In this document: positions 58,907 to 64,000 of the stretch, piece after piece
Position numbering within the stretch: position 1 is the first letter of the stretch
Layout: each line of letters opens with the position of its first letter
From: CAYSAQ01 sp964429235
Lineage (GTDB): Bacteria > Margulisbacteria > Riflemargulisbacteria > GWF2-35-9 > DYQY01
Length of the DNA: 64,000 bases
Reading direction: 5' to 3'
NCBI GenBank assembly: GCA_964429235.1
Contig: CAYSAQ010000007.1
Span: 1-64,000, forward strand
Notes under the pieces: model-generated
The model's input: the letters and a program-made list of their open reading frames with translations, nothing else
What the model was told of the DNA's origin: nothing
Database searches by the model: none
Translations under genes and position numbers: made by a program

Positions 58907-59759
58907 TAGATTCCTTATATATTTAAATATTCAAAAAGGTTATTCCCCGCATACAGTTGATGCCTATAAATCAGATTTAAAAGATTTCATTAAATTTTTA
59001 GAAAAAGCTAATATTTCATCTATAGAAAATGTTTCAGAAGGTGTTATAAAAAAATATGTTTATTCAATGAGAGATAGAGGAATAAGCAAGCGAAGTATTT
59101 CAAGAAAAATATCTTCGTTAAAGAGTCTATGGAAGTATTTAATTAGGTTTGGTATAGCTACACAAGATTTTACGCAGTTTTTAGAAACTCCTAAATTAGA
59201 AAAAAAGTTACCTATCTTTTTTTCTTCTGAAGAAGTTGATCAGTGTATAGCTTGTTTACAAGGTACTTCTTCTGAGAAAAGAGATGTCGCAATTTTTGAA
59301 TTGCTATATTCCACTGGTTTAAGAATATCAGAACTAATCTCATTAGATGTCGGATCTATAGATGAGATGAGAGAAGAAATCCGGGTTATTGGAAAAAGAG
59401 ATAAAGAGAGAATTGTTATTTTGGGCGAGCATGCGAGTAGGTTGATCCGTGAATATACTCAAGAGTATCGAGAGAAATATAAAAGCAATAGAGAAAAGGC
59501 ATTATTTATAAATGCTCGAGGTGGAAGATTGAGTGTTAGAAGTGTGCAGCGTTTATTTAAAAAGGTAAGTAAGCTGATTGGGAAGGATGTCACTCCTCAT
59601 ACGTTGCGTCATTCCTTTGCTACTGCATTATTGAATAATGGAGCAGATCTCAGAACAGTACAAGAGCTTTTAGGCCACTCCAGCCTACAAACTACGCAAT
59701 TATATACTCATGTAACAGTCAAAAAACTACAAGAAATTATGGATAAAGTACGCTTTTAA
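58890..59759 (+). CDS. xerC: Tyrosine recombinase XerC/XerD
   Basis: 289 residues from TTG 58890. N-terminal core-binding domain and catalytic domain with the full set: R in TGLRISEL, K in IGKRDKER, HxxR in TPHTLRHSFAT, H in LLGHSSLQTT and the Tyr in QLYTHV. It resolves chromosome dimers at dif. Only one Xer gene is visible, and no dif site was recognised nearby. Overlap with the M15-like gene sets the start. Confidence 0.9.
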   Translation: MKQLLDRFLIYLNIQKGYSPHTVDAYKSDLKDFIKFLEKANISSIENVSEGVIKKYVYSMRDRGISKRSISRKISSLKSLWKYLIRFGIATQDFTQFLETPKLEKKLPIFFSSEEVDQCIACLQGTSSEKRDVAIFELLYSTGLRISELISLDVGSIDEMREEIRVIGKRDKERIVILGEHASRLIREYTQEYREKYKSNREKALFINARGGRLSVRSVQRLFKKVSKLIGKDVTPHTLRHSFATALLNNGADLRTVQELLGHSSLQTTQLYTHVTVKKLQEIMDKVRF

Positions 59760-59918
59760 AAACCTTTCCAGGTTAGGTTGACATTGTTGCAATTTAGGGT
59801 AAAACTAAGAGTAAGGATGAATTAGAGAAGTAGAATATATTGCTGGTCCGCATGTCGGGGGCAATTTCACAAAAATATTTTTACTATCTCGCCAAATAAC
59901 TAGGGAGAGTGGTGCTCA

Positions 59919-60653
59919 ATGAGGGAATCGCTATTAATAAGCGCTAAAGCTATGAATATTAGTAGGAACGTAATGGACGTTACTGCAAATAATCTAGCAA
60001 ATCTAAATACAATAGGGTATAAACGAGACAAAGTTTATGCAACATCTTTTCAAGATATGATAGCAAAGCGCATAGGTGGCAAAAACGAGCCATATACCGT
60101 GCCAAGTCAAATAAAAACTGCTACAGATTTTTCAAATGGAGAACTTCAGTTTACTAATGATAAATTAAATGTAGCCATAAGTGGTGATGGGTTTTTTAAG
60201 GTAACTACTCCCGATGGAGATACTGCTTATACAAGACGTGGTGCTTTTACGTTGAACAGTAATAGACAATTATCGATTGGTAATAATTTAGTAATGGGTA
60301 GTAGTGGACCAATTACTTTAGAAAATATGGATATTTCAATTGATGAACAAGGTGAGATTTATGATAGAGACAATTCTCCTATAGGGGAATTAGCAATAGT
60401 TAACGTGGCTAATAAAAATGAGTTGCGCAAAATAGGTGTTTCCTTGTTTAAATCAGATAGTGCTGAAGAGACTGAGTTTAACGGAGTTATCAGACATAGA
60501 TATATTGAAAAATCAAACGTAAATCAGGCAAATGCAATGATAGAAATGTTAGCTATGATGGACTCGCTTAGACAATTTGAAACTCAACAGAAATTAGTTC
60601 AAATTCAAGATGAGTTAAACGGTAAAGCAATAAGCCAAATTGGCGCTGTATAA
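59919..60653 (+). CDS. flgF: Flagellar rod/hook protein FlgF
   Basis: 244 residues. N-terminal rod motif ISRNVMDVTANNLANLNTIGYKRDKVY, central beta domain (AISGDGFFKV, YTRRGAFTLN), and C-terminal EKSNVNQANAMIEMLAMMDSLRQFETQQK helix. First gene of the flgF-flgG-flgA-flgH-flgI-flgJ operon. The 158-nt upstream leader has TTGACA (59778-59783) with TAAAAC 16 nt later and a possible hairpin near 59839-59865. Confidence 0.9.
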   Translation: MRESLLISAKAMNISRNVMDVTANNLANLNTIGYKRDKVYATSFQDMIAKRIGGKNEPYTVPSQIKTATDFSNGELQFTNDKLNVAISGDGFFKVTTPDGDTAYTRRGAFTLNSNRQLSIGNNLVMGSSGPITLENMDISIDEQGEIYDRDNSPIGELAIVNVANKNELRKIGVSLFKSDSAEETEFNGVIRHRYIEKSNVNQANAMIEMLAMMDSLRQFETQQKLVQIQDELNGKAISQIGAV

Positions 60654-60667
60654 AAGGGGGTATATAA

Positions 60668-61453
60668 ATGACTAGATCAATGTGGATATCAGCAACGGGG
60701 ATGATGGCTCAACAGCTTAATATAGATGTAATTGCCAATAATTTAGCAAACGTGAATACAACAGGTTTTAAAAAATCGAGAGTTGATTTTGAAGACCTTA
60801 TGTACCAAAAATTAAGCGTCACAAATAATTTTAATAGTCCTGAACAACAAAACATACCTGTTGAAGTTGGTTTAGGGGTAAGAAGTACTGGAGTTCCAAA
60901 GATACATACTAATGGTAGTCTTCAGCAAACACAAAACGAATTAGATCTGGCCATAGAAGGAGATGGTTTCTTTCAGGTTGTTTTGCCAGATGGTGAGATC
61001 GGCTACACAAGAGCCGGGAATTTCAGAAAAGATGCTGACGGTTATATTGCTACTCCCGATGGATTTTATTTAGAACCATCGCTACAAATACCAGATGATG
61101 CTGAGGAGTTCTTTGTTAGTGCTGCTGGAGCTGTAAGTGTTTCTAGAGTAGGAACTGCTACTATTGAGGAAATTGGTCAGATATATTTGGCGGATTTCCC
61201 AAACCCAGCAGGGTTAAACAATAAAGGGCGTAATGTTTCTGTTGAAACTGGTGCATCAGGGCAACCATATGAATCTACTCCAGGAGTGGATGGCTCAGGC
61301 ACATTGGCTCAAGGATATTTAGAGGGATCTAATGTTGATATAGCAGAAGAGATGATAAATATGATTATTGCTCAGAGGGCTTATGAAATAAATTCTAAAG
61401 CAATCCAGACTTCAGATGAATTGTTATCAATGACGAATAACTTAAAGAGGTAA
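60668..61453 (+). CDS. flgG: Distal rod protein FlgG
   Basis: 261 residues. MTRSMWISATGMMAQQLNIDVIANNLANVNTTGFKK, DLAIEGDGFFQV, and the C-terminal LEGSNVDIAEEMINMIIAQRAYEINSKAIQTSDEL are diagnostic. It builds the distal rod. AAAGGGGG precedes the ATG. flgA follows 4 nt later. Confidence 0.96.
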   Translation: MTRSMWISATGMMAQQLNIDVIANNLANVNTTGFKKSRVDFEDLMYQKLSVTNNFNSPEQQNIPVEVGLGVRSTGVPKIHTNGSLQQTQNELDLAIEGDGFFQVVLPDGEIGYTRAGNFRKDADGYIATPDGFYLEPSLQIPDDAEEFFVSAAGAVSVSRVGTATIEEIGQIYLADFPNPAGLNNKGRNVSVETGASGQPYESTPGVDGSGTLAQGYLEGSNVDIAEEMINMIIAQRAYEINSKAIQTSDELLSMTNNLKR

Positions 61454-61457
61454 ATAA

Positions 61458-62135
61458 GTGAAGAATAGATTAGCATTATTATTTTTTATATTAACAGTAT
61501 CTTTTGCGGTGAACGTAGATGTTGTAAAGGACATGATAGATAAACAACTATCGCCATCCTTTGCTAAATATAAAAAATATGAAATGGTTATTATGCAAGA
61601 GCCACAAAATGCTAGCAAAATTATTACAGGTAGCGTTGTTATAGATCCAATTAAAGCAAAACCAGGAATGAATGTTTTTTCTATAAAGGGAACAATTGGG
61701 GACAAGATGAGAGTCGCAAAATATTTAGTAAAAATAAATGTTTTTGATGACGTTTTTGTTGCAAAGCAACGAGTGAAGAGTAATGACCGATTTGTTGCAA
61801 GTAATTTTGAGAAGAAACTTATGGACGTATCGTCTATTGTTAGTTCTGGCAAACAATGGGTTACATCAACTGCAGATTTTGCAGAATATAGGTTTGTAAG
61901 ACCTATTAGGAGAGGCGATATTATCTTAGAGAGAATGCTAGAACCAATGCCTGATGTTTTGAAAGATGATGTTTTAAAACTAACCTTAAACGAAGGTGTT
62001 GTAAGGATGACTTGTGAAGTCGTTGCAATGGAAGAGGCTTTTGTTGGAGATATCATTGATGTTATCCATCCAAAATATAAGAAACCCTTGCAAGTTGTAG
62101 TTAAAGAATCTGCCAATGTAGAGATGAAAGGTTAA
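61458..62135 (+). CDS. flgA: P-ring assembly chaperone FlgA
   Basis: 225 residues, GTG start after AAATAA. Signal peptide (about 1-18), N-terminal domain and a C-terminal SAF domain with VRPIRRGDIILERMLEP and EEAFVGDIIDVIHP. It assists P-ring assembly by binding FlgI in the periplasm. Located between flgG and the ring genes, a common order. Confidence 0.88.
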   Translation: MKNRLALLFFILTVSFAVNVDVVKDMIDKQLSPSFAKYKKYEMVIMQEPQNASKIITGSVVIDPIKAKPGMNVFSIKGTIGDKMRVAKYLVKINVFDDVFVAKQRVKSNDRFVASNFEKKLMDVSSIVSSGKQWVTSTADFAEYRFVRPIRRGDIILERMLEPMPDVLKDDVLKLTLNEGVVRMTCEVVAMEEAFVGDIIDVIHPKYKKPLQVVVKESANVEMKG

Positions 62136-62146
62136 GGAGGACCAGT

Positions 62147-62716
62147 ATGAAAATAATAATGAGAGTATGCCTAATAGTAATGTTAATGATGAGTTGTCAT
62201 GCAGAATCATTATGGCAGGGAGAAAAAGGTGGTTTGTTTGATGATCATATAGCAGCTGAAGTTGGTGATAGTTTAACTATCCTTGTAGTTGAAGAGATAA
62301 CAAATAAACAAAAATCCGACAGTACAATAAAAAACACAAACTCATTCGCTTTTGGTCCAGGAACTGGGTATGGAAGCTTTTTAGAGGAAGAGACCGGAGC
62401 ACCAAACGAGAGTTCTTTTGCTGCTGAGGGTGAGCAAAATACTGAGGGTGAATTTGTCGCAATGGTTACAGTTAGGGTTATTGAAGTTTTAGATAACCAA
62501 GAGCTCCTAGTAGAAGGAAGTAAGAGAATAAATATTAATAATGATAAACAATTCATATATATAAAGGGCATTGTTAAGCCTGAAAATATTTCTAATAAGA
62601 ATGAAGTTTACTCTAAGTATTTAGCAAATGCAGAGATTGTTTTCTCACAAGATGGCGAGATAAATAATGCGGTAGATCCTGGTTTGATAACAAAGATTTT
62701 TAATATGGTATTTTGA
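62147..62716 (+). CDS. flgH: Flagellar L-ring protein FlgH
   Basis: 189 residues. Signal with a lipobox-like MMSC (lipidated Cys about 17). GDSLTILVVEEITNKQ, then TEGEFVAMVTVRVIEVLDNQELLVEGSKRININND and the terminal ITKIFNMVF are typical. It forms the outer-membrane L ring, requiring a diderm envelope. TAAGGAGG precedes the ATG. Confidence 0.93.
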   Translation: MKIIMRVCLIVMLMMSCHAESLWQGEKGGLFDDHIAAEVGDSLTILVVEEITNKQKSDSTIKNTNSFAFGPGTGYGSFLEEETGAPNESSFAAEGEQNTEGEFVAMVTVRVIEVLDNQELLVEGSKRININNDKQFIYIKGIVKPENISNKNEVYSKYLANAEIVFSQDGEINNAVDPGLITKIFNMVF

Positions 62717-62726
62717 GGAAATTATT

Positions 62727-63833
62727 ATGAAAAAACTTATAGCATTTTTATTAATTATTACAATACAAAGCGTTTTTGCCCTCGATTCAGGGGTAACAAC
62801 AAGAGTAAAGGATATTTCAAGATTATTGAATGATAGAGAGAATATACTAATTGGTTACGGGTTAGTAGTTGGTCTTCAGGGTACTGGAGATGATAACGTA
62901 ATCATGAGACAAGGTATCGCAAATATGTTAAGTAACTTTGGTGTAAATAATTTATCAGTAGATGATTTAGAGTCAGACAATACGGCAGTAGTAATGGTTA
63001 CTGCAAAGTTAGGCGCATTTAATGTTCCTGGAGATAATATTGATATACATGTCTCCTCACTTGGACAGTCAAGTAGTTTGCGTGGTGGAATGTTATTATT
63101 CACACCTCTTAAAGCTGCTAACGGCGAAGTTTATGCAATAGCACAAGGACCTGTTGCTGTTGGCGGATATAGTGTTTCTGGAAAAAGAAGTAGTAGTGTA
63201 AAGAATCATACTGCCTCAGGAACCATACCTAATGGTGCGATTATTGAAAAATCAGTAAAAACAGAATTGGCAGTAGATGGAGAGCTTATCTGGGTATTGG
63301 ATAGAAAAGACTTCAGTACTATTGATAACATCAGACTAGCAATAATTGAGCAGAATGCTGATTGGGAAGTTGCTTCTCTTAGTGGTTCTCAGTTTTCAAT
63401 AAAGCTTCCTGCTGAATACGAAGGTAAAGAAATAGAGTTGATTTCTCTAATAAATAACTTGGAAGTAGAGTCTGATAGTGAGGCTAGGATAGTTATTAAT
63501 GAGCGCACTGGTGCCGTGGTTATTGGTGGTCCAGTAAGAATAGCACCAGTTGTTATTTCTTATCAGAATATGAATGTTTCCGTAAGTGATAGTTCTGCTG
63601 TTTCACAGCCAGGTGCTTTTTCTTCAGGTGCTACAAAAGTAGTAAATGATACGAGCATCTCTATTAAACAGGGATTATCAGGAGCATTAGAAATAGTTGA
63701 TACCAAAGAGAATACTATAGAACAAGTAGTTAGTGTTCTTAATCGTATTGGCATGGAGCCAAGTGATGTGATTACTATTCTTCAGTTAATGAAAGAAGCT
63801 GGGGCGATAAAAGCGAAGATGGAGATTATTTAA
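62727..63833 (+). CDS. flgI: Flagellar P-ring protein FlgI
   Basis: 368 residues, signal peptide about 1-18. VKDISRLLNDRENILIGYGLVVGLQGTGD, GDNIDIHVSSLGQSSSLRGGMLL, and the C-terminal NTIEQVVSVLNRIGMEPSDVITILQLMKEAGAI are diagnostic. It forms the periplasmic P ring around the rod. Its stop overlaps the flgJ start (TAATG). Confidence 0.96.
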   Translation: MKKLIAFLLIITIQSVFALDSGVTTRVKDISRLLNDRENILIGYGLVVGLQGTGDDNVIMRQGIANMLSNFGVNNLSVDDLESDNTAVVMVTAKLGAFNVPGDNIDIHVSSLGQSSSLRGGMLLFTPLKAANGEVYAIAQGPVAVGGYSVSGKRSSSVKNHTASGTIPNGAIIEKSVKTELAVDGELIWVLDRKDFSTIDNIRLAIIEQNADWEVASLSGSQFSIKLPAEYEGKEIELISLINNLEVESDSEARIVINERTGAVVIGGPVRIAPVVISYQNMNVSVSDSSAVSQPGAFSSGATKVVNDTSISIKQGLSGALEIVDTKENTIEQVVSVLNRIGMEPSDVITILQLMKEAGAIKAKMEII

Positions 63834-64000
63834 TGAATATCACAGATATCGCTAGTATTAGTAAAGATTTTGGGGAAATTAGATCCGACAAAGCGTCTAA
63901 AGATCTTGAAAGCTATTTTATTAATTTTTTGTTAAAGGAAATGAGAAAAACTATACCAAAAAGTGATTTGTTTGGTAAAAATTCTGCAGAAACAATGTAT
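63833..64000 (+). CDS. flgJ: FlgJ rod-binding protein (N-terminal, partial)
   Basis: 56 residues before the window ends. LESYFINFLLKEMRKTIPKSDLFGKNSAETMY matches the FlgJ rod-binding domain (FxxxFLxxMLKxMRxxxP). Whether it also carries a muramidase domain cannot be seen. Coupled to flgI by overlapping TAATG. Confidence 0.85.
   Translation, partial: MNITDIASISKDFGEIRSDKASKDLESYFINFLLKEMRKTIPKSDLFGKNSAETMY

Noticed and set aside
59760..59918. dif site next to xerC
   Set aside because: No 28-bp dif-like inverted half-sites with a 6-bp centre were recognised here.
61442..62116. A 224-codon minus-strand frame opposite flgA
   Set aside because: Complement of a well-supported flagellar gene; composition is a Ser/Thr-rich antisense shadow.

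Overview
The window is an AT-rich (roughly one-third GC by eye) bacterial chromosome segment, densely coding and mostly organised in short operons. TonB/ExbB/ExbD with an outer-membrane receptor, and flagellar L- and P-ring genes (flgH, flgI), indicate a motile diderm. Fermentative or anaerobic traits (FeoAB, hybrid-cluster protein, NifS/NifU, cysteine/homocysteine synthesis) sit beside MsrAB oxidative repair. I cannot assign a phylum from sequence alone. An uncultivated candidate phylum such as a flagellated Margulisbacteria-like lineage is a guess; no rRNA is present.

Layout. 1-9650: iron and metal uptake (YezD-like protein, TonB-dependent receptor, ExbBD-TonB, DtxR-type regulator divergent from feoAB, AEC transporter, ZevAB-like pair). 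9659-13986: an orphan gene with ADP-ribosyltransferase-like motifs, then hcp and a ferredoxin divergent from a Crp/Fnr regulator. 13988-20157: fabZ-like gene, an rrf2-cysK-metY-nifS-nifU operon and msrAB. 20158-34033: housekeeping (mscS, tRNA-Ser, ribD, rpe, rsgA, lysS, lpd, lipA) with several hypotheticals, an HD-type protein and a CDP-alcohol/cytidylyltransferase pair. 34142-37463: comM followed by pilN/pilO-like genes and a very short secretin. 37507-47221: transporters, paired thymidylate-kinase-like genes, an ABC importer without binding protein, a NifA-tail regulator, HAD phosphatase, secG and two unknown genes. 47200-64000: two flagellar clusters (flgBC-fliFGHIJ; flgF-flgG-flgA-flgH-flgI-flgJ) separated by a short PulE-type ATPase, aroE, bactofilin, rsmI, an ECF sigma module, tRNA-Leu, an M15 peptidase and xerC/D.

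Regulatory reading gave the most interesting results. (i) Two iron promoters share the same geometry, TTGACA-N17-TAARTT with a TTAG-N6-CTAA box starting inside the -10. (ii) Many operon-leading genes have a -10 hexamer only 6-7 nt before the start codon, so their mRNAs should be leaderless; the flgB, pssA-like and AEC promoters are near-consensus examples. (iii) An ECF sigma factor gene and a downstream Spy/CpxP-like gene share a GGAAC-N18-GTATA promoter. (iv) A family of intergenic double-hairpin elements (CTCCCC..GGGGAG, TGTCC..GGACA, GAGGGG) repeatedly abuts stop codons, and once supplies the ribosome-binding site of a gene.

No CRISPR array, prophage, complete insertion sequence or recognisable defence island was seen.
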